From contig JANAVB010015600.1 of NCBI GenBank assembly GCA_029216955.1, positions 35,106,346 to 35,170,345 on the forward strand: 64,000 nucleotides of DNA. Reading direction: 5' to 3'. The translations under genes and the position numbers were made by a program. This document shows, piece after piece, positions 49,965 to 60,705 of this stretch. The notes beneath the pieces were generated by a model, which had not been told where the DNA came from, did not search any database, and saw nothing but the letters and a program-made list of their open reading frames with translations. This DNA comes from Iris pallida. Lineage: Eukaryota > Streptophyta > Magnoliopsida > Asparagales > Iridaceae. Position 1 is the stretch's first letter, and each line of letters starts with the position of its first letter.

Positions 49965-49966
49965 TA

Positions 49967-50018
<52 letters not shown>
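49965..50018. repeat. (ATT)n microsatellite in solo LTR
   Basis: About 18 ATT triplets, followed by interrupted copies to 50080. Confidence 0.95.
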
Positions 50019-50023
<5 letters not shown>

Positions 50024-52243
50024 TGCTATTACTATTATTAATAATATTATCATTATTACTATTGTTATTATTATTATTTTGTTGCCTTGCTAAATTTATT
50101 ACTTGCATTATTGTTATCATTTTAGAAAATTTTACAAATATTTTGTAGCTAATTTCAAAGTAAATTTTGACTCTAAAATATTTTCTTGAATTATTTGTAT
50201 ATAAATGTATTTGACAAAGATATAGTTTTTGGCCTAAATAAGTTATTAATATTTTCGAATAATTATTTAAAACATCTTGTTTATGAAGTTTAGTTTCTAT
50301 TATAAGAATGGCTATACAAACTTTGGGTTGTAGCCTAAATCTATTCATTCCTCTGTTTTCAAATATTTATCAAAATTGTTTTACTAGTAAATATATCTTT
50401 AAGTATTTAGTTTTCTAAAATCGTATATATATTATTCAATCAATTTCCTTAATTATCCTTTCGTCCGTGATTAATCCCATTACTCATGTTCCCTCGTCAA
50501 TTCTATACTACCATATGTCCACCCTAACTAATTTGACCCTTCTGGACCCAATGGAACTGTCCGTGTCACCATCAGAGGACACCTTGCATAGTTGTTGCGC
50601 TGAAGTCGCAGTTCAGGCCACATTGATTATCGCAGCACACCAGGCGTCCTACCAGGCAAGACACCTTGCCATTTGCTGTTTATTTATTTTAGCTCATATT
50701 TCATGCATTATTTATTATTTTCTCTATGCAAAATAAACTGTAATACATGGCATAACATGTTAGAACTTACTATTCAGTTTTATTCCTGCTATGTATTATT
50801 TTTCTTACACATTAAACCTAGATATAAGGGACCACCTTGTGTGTTGCATTCATAAGCCTTGACATATTTATACCACGTTATTGTGAGTCACATATAGGAC
50901 TCGGACATGCGTGATTGGCTGGCCACTAGTACGTATAAGCCGTGCATTAGGAAATAACTGCTAATAGAATTTTATGCTAGATGACTTAGCAGTTATGAGT
51001 TAGCATTGGGCGGGAAGAACATGATTGGACGTTGACTACCACCCTATCTATCGTAGACTCGCTCGCTACTGAGGAGTGATAGGTAGACAATATGCTATAG
51101 ACTCGCTCGATACTGAGGAATAGTATATGGTGTTGTGACTCGCTACTGAGGTACTGCATTGGTATTTTCTTGACTTGACCCGGTAGTCATGCGACCATGA
51201 ACTATTCTTAAAACTGCATTCACTTAGATTTGGTTAGGCTACCCTTATCCGTTAGGTATGAGTACCTTTGGTTTGGGTACTTGTATCTGACCGTGGCTTG
51301 GAACAATAACTTGTCGCGGACTAGTTTGTCACATCTTGTCCTTGTTTGGTTGTAGGTGTGACTTACTACTTCGATGAGAAGGTATTGAACCTTGTTGAGG
51401 TCCGGATACCATATTGGATTCATAGCATGGAAAGATACGTCACCGTGAATTAGTTTACCATCTCCTGTCCTTGTTTGGTTGGGGGATGGTACGCTCGTTC
51501 AATAGGTGTGTATTAGACCATGTTATCATTCAATTGACTTATTTATTTGAGCAATATTTATTCAGTTTATATGGCATGATATTATGTGTTACGTCCCTCT
51601 GAGGACCTAGTTATCTCGCCAGGTGTGTGCTATTGTCTTTCGCAGGTGTTCTAGCCGTGGCCATGATCATCTCTACTTCCCGAGGATGATTGCACTTTGA
51701 TCGTCTTCGCATCGCTCGCCAAACTCTTTCTTTTGTATTGTATTTCTTTTCATAGTTGGTAGTGGATTTGTCTCCGCCCAACTACATGTACCAAATGACA
51801 ATTTTATAGTTGATTATATGATATCTTCTATTCTTTTATTTTGTGTGGATGAGATTAGTTATGGTTCTACTGCATTTTACAGCTTATGTATTCATACGAA
51901 GTTTTCATATATTGGAGTGTACTTCGTATATATACAGCTGACATGTCTACGTTCCTAGTCCTACGTATTTTGGGACTGGGGCGTTACAGAGAGTAGGCCC
52001 CACCTCAATCTCCGAGTGGTCAAGTACAAGGCTAGGGTCAGCCACATACCGTCTCAACTATGATACGTGAAATACGTTGTGGACACCCACTAGTGCAGAT
52101 GGAAAGTCTAGCATGTATGCCACGTCACCGACTCTCCCGCTGATCATGAAAGGTCCGATGAAGCGTGGACTAAGCTTCCCAGCTCCACTAAAACGTATGG
52201 TACCACGAGTCAGAGATATCCATAGAAAAACCATGTCTCCAAC

Positions 52244-52341
52244 CTAATCACGAAGAAGGTCTCAAGTTACTAAATAATCAAACATGATCAAACAAACAAA
52301 ATAAACAACAACCTACTTCTAATCCTAACTATAATTTGTAC
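52244..52341 (-). other. Predicted intron in integrase C-terminus, left TekB copy
   Basis: 98 nt. The donor follows GAG (GAG|GTACAAATTATAG) and the acceptor GTGATTAG|GTTGGAGAC restores the frame. It lies at the same position as the 97-nt intron at 60107, with diverged interior sequence. Confidence 0.65.
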
Positions 52342-52468
52342 CTCAAACTCCAAAGGCCTCCGGTGGCTATCGGCCCAGTGCCGATGTCTGTCCTGCGCCA
52401 CACGAAGTCTGTCCCTGATGAGCTTTACCTTCTCGGCTGCGTCAACAACCATCTTAGGTCCCAATAAA

Positions 52469-52976
52469 TAGGGCTGTAAAACGATTCAAACTGTTCGCAT
52501 TCGGCTCGTGTTCGGCTCGGTCCAAGCTCGGTTTAAGCTCGTTCGTGGACTAATCGATACCGAGTTCGAACATAGGTTGTTCGACTCGATCTTGTTCGCA
52601 AACAGGCTCGAGCTCGGCTCGGTTTCTCATATTAGGACTTTTTTAGTATAAGTTATGCATTTTTTAATAGATAGAAATACATTTTGTCTTAGAAATTTTA
52701 CTCATTTTTTTGTCCTTATATGATGGTAAATTTATGATGTAAGAGCATAAGTAATTCAATAAAAAAGTCTTTAAAACTTGAGAGAAATAATGTGATAGTC
52801 TATACAACATGTCCTATAAATACTCACACTAGGGCTGTAAAACGATTCAAACCGTTCGCACTCGGCTCGTGTTCAGCTCGGTCCAAGCTCGGCTTGAATC
52901 AAACTCGTTCGATAGTTAAGTCAAACCAAGCTTGAACACTCTTTGTTCGAGCTCGTTCGTTCGATTTTCAGCCCTA
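52469..52976. mobile_element. hAT-like MITE, 508 bp, TSD CCAATAAA
   Basis: It starts TAGGGCTGTAAAACGA and ends TCGATTTTCAGCCCTA. The ends are inverted repeats matching at 14 of 16 positions. Both sides carry CCAATAAA (52461-52468 and 52977-52984). The other TekB copy shows the empty site near 59985 (CCAGTAAAGCTCGCTC in reverse). An 8-bp duplication and a TAGGG start fit the hAT superfamily. No transposase is coded. A second copy of the left end begins at 52830, so an end has been duplicated internally. Confidence 0.9.
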
Positions 52977-55900
52977 CCAATAAAGTTCGCTCTCCAACAT
53001 CATCCCAGGATAAGGGTGTACGACATCTTCGCCCATATAGAGCCTCGAAAGGTGACATCTCAATGCTGGCCTGATAACTGTTATTGTAAGCAAACTCTAC
53101 CAAATATAGGTGATCCTCCCAGGAACCTCCAAAATCCAAGACGCACGTCCGTATCATGTCCTCGAGCGTCTGAATAGTCCTCTCTGACTGTCCGTCCGTC
53201 TGGGGGTGGTATGCAATACTAAACTTGAGTTGAGTGCCCAAACTATTCTGCAAACTCCTCCAAAAATGGAAAGTAAAGCGACTATCCCGATCTGAGACAA
53301 TGCTGACCGAAACCCCATAAATCCTGACAATCTGCCGCATGTACATCTTTGCAAGCCTCTCAGTAGACGTACCCACCTTGAATGGCAAAAAGTGGGCCAA
53401 TTTGGTCAACCTGTCAACGATGACCCAAATCGCATCTTTCCCTCCTGGTGTATGCGTCAATCCAGATACAAAATCTATCGTGATGTGCTCCCACTTCCAC
53501 TCTGGAATGGGCAATGGCTGCAATAATCCTCCAGGCCTCTGCCTCTTCGCCTTGACCTGCTGACAGACCAAGTACCTGGCTACGAAGCGAGCTACCTCCC
53601 GCTTCATTCCATACCACTAGACATGCTCTCTCAGATCCTTGTACATCTTATTAGCACCAGGATGTATAGAGTACGGAGATCTGTGAGCCTCCTGCATGAC
53701 CTGCTCCCTGAGCTCTCTACTAGACACACACATCCTGGAACCGTACCTCAAAGAGCCAACCTCTGCAAGAGAAAACTCACCATCTACTAGCCCTGCTCGA
53801 ACCTGCTCTCGGATACACCGCAGAACAACATCCTCGAACTGCGTCGACTTGATCCTCTCCATCAAGTTCGACTGAATCTGAAGGCCCCACATCTGTATCT
53901 GAACTCCAGGCACAATCACCTCAATCCCCAGGCTCTCCAAGTCAGCAAACAAATGACGGTCCATAGTCAAACACATGGCTGTCGGATACCTACTCAAGGC
54001 ATCGGCAACCACGGTGGCCTTCCATGGGTGATACTGTAGTGAGATGTCGAAGTCCTTCATCAGCTCTAGCCACCTGCGCTATCTCATGTTGAGCTCCTTC
54101 TGTGTAAACACATACTTCAAGCTCTTATGATCTATGAAGATCTCCACCCTCTCTCCATACAAGTAGTGCTTCCACAACTTTAAAGCAAAAATCACTGCTG
54201 CCAGCTCCAAGTCGTGGGTAGAGTAGTTCATCCCATGGGGATATAACTGCCAGGAAGCATAGGCAATCACCTTCCCATGATGCTGCAAGACACAATCCAA
54301 CCCCTTCCCTGAAGCGTCACTATATATAGTGAACCCTCCTAAACCTGATGGCAATGTCAGAATCGGAGCTGTCGTAAGCCGCTTCTTCAACTCATCAAAA
54401 GCAGCCTGATACTCCTCTGACCAAACAAACTCAGCATCCTTCTGGGCCAGCCTAGTAAATGGCTCTACAATCCGGGAGAAATCCTGTACGAACCTCCTGT
54501 AATATCCTGCCAGCCCCAAGAAGCTCCTGATCTCTACTACTGAACTCGACGTCGACTAAGCCGTAACTGCTGTGATCTTCTTCGGGTCTACTGAGATCCC
54601 ATCTCCAGTCACCACATGACCCAAGAAGTCAACTTTGTCCAGAAAGAACTCGTACTTCGAGAGCTTGCCATACAGCATCTCCCTCCTGAGTGTCTCCAGA
54701 ACCACTCTTAAGTGCTCCTCGTACTCCTCCTCAGTCTTCGAATACACCAGGATATCATCAATGAACACCACCACGAACTTGTCCAAGTACTGGTGGAACA
54801 CCTTGTTTATCAAGTTCATAAATACTGCTGGTGCGTTGGTCATCCTAAACGGTATAACCAAAAACTCAAACTGTCCATACCGCGTCCTGAAAGCGGTCTT
54901 CGGAATATCCTCCCTCTTCACCTTCACCTGGTGATAACTTGACCTCAGATCAATCCTGGAGAAAACCCGAGCTCCGCTCAACTGATCAAAAAGATTATCG
55001 ATCCGCGGCAGTGGGTATCTGTTCTTGATCATCAGGTTGTTGAGTGCCCTTTAGTCGATACACATCCGTACCGACCAATCCTTCTTGGGTACAAAAAGTA
55101 CCGGAGCACCCCAAGGTGAAGAACTCGATCGGATGAAGCCCTTGTCCTGCAGCTCATCCACCTGTTTTTTCAGTTCCACCAACTCACTATTGTTCACTCG
55201 ATAGACATGCTGAAAAATCGGTTCCGCGCCGGGAACCAAGTCTATCGAGAACTCAACATCCCTGTCTGGTGGAAGCCCTTGCAACTCCTCCGAAAAGACA
55301 TCCATGAACTCTGTAATCAAGGGATGTGGAACCACCTGCTTCTCAACTGAAGCTCCGCATAAAAGTCCGCCGTCCTGCTCTGCCTGCCGTCGGGTGTACT
55401 CGAACTCTGGCCCTCCTGGCGCTCCAAACAGAACTCTACCCCCTCGACAATCTACGCTAGCATGATGCCTGCTTAACCAATCCATACCTAATACGATATC
55501 GTAGTTCGGTAGTGGCATGACGAGTAGACTCACCTCCAACTCTCGGCCTTCCAAAATTATGCTACGCCTTCTGCAAACATCACTTACGAGGATAACACCA
55601 CCCCCGGTCATGATCTTGCAGGTCCTAGGCAATGATTCAGATACTAGATAGCGTCTGCATCCTCGGTCGCCATATCGAAAGCTTGCCCGTGCTAGCCTTC
55701 TCTGGCCTGCTGCTGATGCTGGACGAACCTCTGCTGCTGAGTCTGTAGGGGTCCCCTCTGCTGCCCTGTCGGAGCCTTGGCTCCCACTCCCTGTGCTGCT
55801 CTGCCTATGAACTGAGCGCACTCCTTCAGCTGATGATCAGCTGCTCCACATAGAAGGCACATGTCCAATCTCTACCTGCACTCATTCCACCCGTGCCCTG

Positions 55901-56297
55901 GCTTCTTGCAATAAGCACAGCTGGTGGTCTGCTGCCTCAGTGCCTGCTGTCGCACCCTCGGCTGCTGATGTTGTACCTGCTGGAAAGGTGCCCGGCCCTG
56001 CTGCTGAAACTACTGCTGATGCACTGGCCTCTGCGGCTGCTGGTGCTAAAAATGAGGCCTCTTGGCCTGGCCCCCGCTGCTGCTAGCTCCCTGGAAGTCC
56101 CGACCCCTCTTGAGCCTCAGCTCAAGATCATCCTCAGCGGCTAAAGCATCCACCAAGATCTCCTCGTAAGTAGCATTGCGGGCACTCTTGGTATAGGACT
56201 TCACCTCCTTGACTAGTCCCTTTCTGAACCTCCGAGCCTTCGTCACCTCGGATAACCCCTCGACAAATCTGCCCAGACGATAGAACTCCCTAGCATA

Positions 56298-56328
56298 CTC
56301 CTCTATGGACTTACTGCATATAGAGGAG
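56298..56328. other. Head-to-head junction of the two TekB copies
   Basis: CTCCTCTAT (56298-56306) and ATAGAGGAG (56320-56328) are inverted around a 13-nt centre. On the left the reverse gag ends at its 'SIEEY' codons; on the right the forward gag begins at 'HIEEI', about 75 codons earlier in the protein. No LTR or primer site lies between. Confidence 0.75.
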
Positions 56329-59300
56329 ATATTCAGACTGGCAAAGATTCCAGCGAGGCTCCAGATAGAGGCAGCAGCCAGTATGATACAGAATCTAGCT
56401 CGTACATGGTACCAGACCGACCCGAGGGTCGGCACAGCAGGACAGACTTGGGCAGCATTCAAGAAGCTGTTCAAGGAGAAGTTCTTTCCAGACGCAGTGC
56501 TGGGACCCCTCGAGACCCAGTTCGAGGCCCTAGTCCAGGGGAACCAGTCTGTAGAGGAGTACACAGGAGAGTTCTACCGCCTGAGCAGATTTATAGAGGA
56601 CCTGTCGGAGACGACGAAGGCCCGGAGGTTCCGAAAGGGCTTGGTAAAAGAGGTCAAGTCCTACACCAAGAACGCCTGCAGTGCTATATTTGAGGAGATC
56701 CTGGTGGACGTACTAGCTGCAGAGGATGATCTTGAGCTTAGGCTCAAGAGGGGACAAGACTCCCAGGAAGGCAGCAGCAGCGGAGGACCGGCCAAGAGGC
56801 CGCACTTTCAGCAGCACCACCAGCAGCAGAGGTTCCAGCCGCAGCAGTTTCAGCAGCCGAGGCAGCAGCCAGTACAGTATCATCAGCAGAGGGTGCAGCA
56901 GCAGGCACCGAGGTAGCAGGCCACCCCCTGTGCTTATTGCAAGAAGCCAGGGCACGGGTGGGACGAGTGCAGGAAGAGGATGGGTAGATGCCTTCTTTGC
57001 GGAGCAATGAACCATCAGATGAGGGACTGCGCTCAGTATACTGGCAGGATAGCACAGGAAGCAGGAGCTGGAGCCAAGGCTTCAGGGGGACCGCAGAAGG
57101 GATCGTTGCCGACTCAGCAGCAACGATTTGTGTAGCACCAGCATCAGGCCAGGGGAAGCCAGCAGGGGCAAGCTTTCGCCATGGCAGCTGAGGATGCAGA
57201 GGCGATAGGAGAGCTGATCGCAGGTTCAGTTCTTTTTGACTCCAGTCCAGCTTTTGTATTATTCGATTCCGGTACTTCGCATAGTTTTATATCAGTATCT
57301 TTTGCGGTTAGACACGGTATCATAGCTGAATCGTTGTCTAGGACTCACAAGATCACGACCGGGGGTAGCATTATCCTCGTACATGATATTTGTAAGGGTC
57401 GGAGTGTTGTTTTGGGAGGCCGCGAGTTGGAGGTGAGCCTGCTCATAATGCCATTGCCGAACTATGATATAGTACTCGGCATGGATTGGTTGAGCAGGCA
57501 CCACGCCAGCATTGATTGCAGAAGGGGTAGAGTTCTCTTCAGAGCGCCGGGGGAGCCAGAGTTCGAGTACTCCAGACGTCAGGCGGAGCAGAGCAGCGGA
57601 GTTTTCTGTGGAGTCTCGGTTGAGGAGCAGACGATTCCACACCCCTTGATAGCAGAGTATATGGATGTTTTCCCAGAGGAGTTACCGGGATTGCCACCAG
57701 ACAGAGACATAGAGTTCTCGATAGACTTGGTTCCAGGAGCAGAACCCATCTCTCAGCATGTCTATCGAGTGAACAACAGTAAGCTGGTGGAGCTGAAGAA
57801 GCAAGTGGATGAGCTGCAGGACAAGGGCTTCATCCGTTCGAGTTCGTCGCCATGGGGTGCACCAGTGTTGTTTGTGTCGAAGAAGGATGGGTCAGTATGG
57901 ATGTGTATTGACTACAGGGCACTCAACAACCTCACGATCAAGAACAGATACCCACTACCGCGGATCGACGATCTTTTTGACCAGTTGGGCGGAGCTCGGG
58001 TATTTTTCAAGATTGATCTGAGGTCGGGATATCACCAGGTGAAGGTGAAAAGGGAGGATATTCCCAAGACCGCTTTCAGGACGCGGTACGGGCAGTTTGA
58101 GTTTTTGGTTATGCCGTTTGGGCTAACCAATGCACCAGCAGTGTTTACGAACCTAATGAACAAGGTGTTCCACCAGTACTTAGACAAGTTCATGGTGGTG
58201 TTCATTGATGACATCTTGGTATATTCCAAGACTGAGGAGGGGCACGAGGAGCATCTGCGGATAGTGCTGGAGACTCTCAGGAGGGAGAAGCTTTATGGGA
58301 AACTCTCCAAGTGTGAGTTTTTTTTGGACCGAGTGGACTTTTTGGGGCATGTGGTGACTGGAGATGGTATCTCAGTTGACCCCAAGAAGATTATAGCAGT
58401 TGAGGCATGGGCAGCGCCGACTTCAGTTGCAGAGATCAGGAGTTTTCTGGGGCTGGCGGGATATTATCGGAGATTTGTGCAGGATTTCTCCCGGGTTGCA
58501 GAGCCGTTGACTCGGTTGACCCGGAAGGATACTGAGTTTGTTTGGTCAGAGGAGTGTCAGACAGCTTTTGATGAGTTGAAGAAGCGGCTTACGACAGCTC
58601 CGATTCTGACATTGCCTTCAGGATTAGGTAGTTTTACTATTTATAGTGACGCTTCAGGAAAGGGGCTGGGTTGCATCTTGCAGCAGCATGGGAAGGTGAT
58701 TGCCTATGCTTCTAGGCAATTACGTCCCCATAAGAAGAACTACCCTACCCACGACCTGGAGCTGGCAGCGGTGATATTTGCTTTGAAGTTGTGGAAGCAC
58801 TACATGTATGGAGAGAGGGTGGAGATCTTCACAGATCACAAGAGCTTAAAATATGTGTTCACTCAGAAGGAGATGAATATGAGACAGCACAGATGGCTAG
58901 AGTTGATGAAGGACTTTGACATCCTACTTCAGTATCACCCAGAGAAGGCCAACGTGGTTGCCGATGCCTTGAGCAGGTATCCGACAGCCATGTGGTTGAC
59001 CATGGATCGGCATTTGCTTGCAGACTTGGAGAGCCTTGGGATTGAGGTGATCATGCCCGGAGTGCAGATGCAGCTATGGGGGATGCGGATTCAGTCAGAC
59101 TTGGTGGAGAGGATCAAGTCGGCACAATTTGAGGACGTTGCTCTGCGGTGTCTCCGAGAGCAGGTTCGAGCAGGATTGTTGGAAGGCGAGTTTTCTCTTG
59201 CAGAGGATGGTGTCTTGAGACACGGTTCCAGATTATGTGTGCCCAGCGGAGATCTCAGGGAGCAGGTTATGCAGGAGGCCCACATATCTCAGTACTCTAT

Positions 59301-60626
59301 ACACCCTGGTGCCAACAAGATGTACCGAGATATGAGGAAGCATGTTTGGTGGTCCGAGATGAAGCGAGAGGTGGCTCGCTTCGTAGCTAGGTGTTTGGTC
59401 TGTTAGCAGGTCAAGGCGGAGAGGCAGAGGCCCGGTGGATTATTGCAGCCGCTGCCCATTCCCGAGTGGAAATGGAAGCATATCACTATGGACTTCGTAT
59501 CAGGATTTCCGCGTACACCAGGAGGAAAAGACGCGATTTAGGTCATCGTTGATAGGTTGACCAAATCGGCACTTCTTGCCATTCAAGGTGGGTACGTCTA
59601 CAGAGAGGCTTGCGGAGATGTATATGCGGCAAATAGTCAAGATTCACGGAGTTCCGGTCAGCATCGTCTCAGATCAGGATAGTCGCTTTACTTCCCATTT
59701 TTGGAGGAGTCTGCAGACTAGCTTGGGCACTCAGCTTAAGTTTATTACCGCATACCACCCCCAGACGGACGGACAGTCAGAGAGGACTATTCAGACACTT
59801 GAGGATATGCTGCGGACGTACGTCTTGGACTTTGGAGGCTCCTGGGAGGATTATCTTCATTTGGTGGAGTTTGCTTACAACAACAGTTTCCAAGCCAACA
59901 TTGAGATGTCACCTTTCGAGGCTCTGTACGGGCGTAGGTGCCGTACACCCTTATCTTGGGATGATGTTGGTGAGCGAGCTTTACTGGGGCCAGAGATGGT
60001 TGTTGATGCAGCCGAGAAGGTGAAGCTCATCAGGGACAGACTTCATGTGGCGCAGGATAGACATCGGCACTGGGCTGATAGCCACCGGAGGCCCTTGGAG
60101 TTTGAGGTACAGATTAGAGTAGGATTAGATTAGGTTTGATTGTTTGTGTTTTATTAATCATGTTTGTTTATCATAGTTAATTTGAGACCTTGCTTGTGTT
60201 TAGGTTGGAGACATGGTTTTTCTACGGATATCTCCGACTTGTGGTATGATACATTTTGGTGGAGGTGGGAAGCTTAGCCCGCGCTTCATCAGCCCTTTCG
60301 TTATCAACGGGAGAGTCGACGACGTGGCTTACAGGCTAGACTTGCCACCTACACTTGTGGGGGTCCACAACGTATTCCACGTATCACAGTTGAGACGGTA
60401 CGTGGCTGACCCTAGCCATGTGCTTGATCATTCGGAGATTAAGGTCGGACCTACTCTCAGTTATCCAGAGCAGCCTGTGGAGATTCTGGATCGCCGAGAA
60501 AAGGTTCTGAGGAACCAGGTGATACCTTTGGTACACGTCGCATGGAGGCATCATTCTCCAGAAGAGTCTACCTGGGAGCGGGAGGATGAGATGCGCGAGC
60601 GATACCCATATCTTTTTGGACCGTGA
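56307..60626 (+). pseudogene. gag-pol: Right TekB gag-pol, 5' truncated, with intron and few breaks
   Basis: Gag from the IEE codons ('FKKLFKEKFFPDAV', 'FRKGLVKEVKSYTKN'), Gln-rich stretch, two CCHC knuckles ('CAYCKKPGHGWDEC', 'CLLCGAMNHQMRDC'), protease ('[14 protein letters not shown]'), RT ('[15 protein letters not shown]'), RNase H ('[11 protein letters not shown]', '[10 protein letters not shown]'), integrase ('SDQDSRFTSHFW', '[16 protein letters not shown]'), an intron, 'GKLSPRFISPF', and chromodomain ('VAWRHHSPEESTWERED'). Breaks: TAG at 56914, 57133 and 59404 (all CAG type), TAG near 59538 (TGG type) and a 2-nt deletion near 59565. The end is at 60624-60626. The 5' LTR, primer site and gag start are absent. 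Tekay lineage by its chromodomain. Confidence 0.9.
60107..60203 (+). other. Predicted intron in integrase C-terminus, right TekB copy
   Basis: 97 nt, T-rich, GT...AG. Donor GAG|GTACAGATTAG after 'RPLEFE'; acceptor TTGTGTTTAG|GTTGGAGAC resumes 'VGDMVFLRISP', the expected continuation. Read through unspliced, it contains stops and shifts the frame by one. TekA has no insertion at the same point ('[14 protein letters not shown]'). Confidence 0.75.
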
Positions 60627-60691
60627 GGTATACTTTCTATCCTTCTCACCCAGTTGCATTTCGCCTTTCAATTTCGAGGACGAAATTCTTT

Positions 60692-60699
60692 TAAGAAGG
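60692..60699 (+). other. Polypurine tract of right TekB copy
   Basis: AAGAAGGG, 6 bp before the LTR start TGTCACTACC at 60706. The left copy has AAGGAGGG in the equivalent place. The 65 bp before it (ATTTCGAGGACGAAATT) form a short inverted repeat also present in TekA near 38515. Confidence 0.6.
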
Positions 60700-60705
60700 G
60701 TAGAT

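Larger units (their letters stand above)
47779..51988 (+). repeat. Solo LTR of TekC family, 4210 bp, TSD GAGAG
   Basis: TGTAGAACCCCTAAATTTC... to ...GGGGCGTTACA, flanked by GAGAG at 47774-47778 and 51989-51993. The right-hand TekB copy shows the unfilled site (CTACTCTCAGTTATCC near 60450). It contains a TATA box at 48432, a telo-box at 48607, a C-rich segment 48600-49800, an (ATT)n tract, and the CCTCTGAGG motif at 51596. No internal region remains, so it formed by LTR-LTR recombination. Confidence 0.93.
51994..56306 (-). pseudogene. gag-pol: Left TekB gag-pol, reverse, 5' end missing
   Basis: Read from right to left: gag end ('ATYEEILVDALAAEDDLELR', 56320-56046); knuckle region; protease ('[15 protein letters not shown]' in 55821-55051); RT ('[15 protein letters not shown]' in 55032-54556); RNase H ('[11 protein letters not shown]', '[10 protein letters not shown]'); integrase ('CQQVKA', 'DRDSRFTFHFW', '[16 protein letters not shown]' in 53607-52921), then a MITE; a predicted intron at 52341-52244; and the 'GKLSPRF' block near 52190. 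Stops include CAG to TAG at 52060-52058 and 54081-54079, and TGG to TAG near 54557. It is collinear with the right copy but differs at many positions. The chromodomain is beyond the solo LTR. Confidence 0.87.

Noticed and set aside
51000..51200. Short 'ACTCGCTCGCTACTGAGG' repeats in the solo LTR
   Set aside because: Three or four loose copies only; likely local duplication without further pattern.
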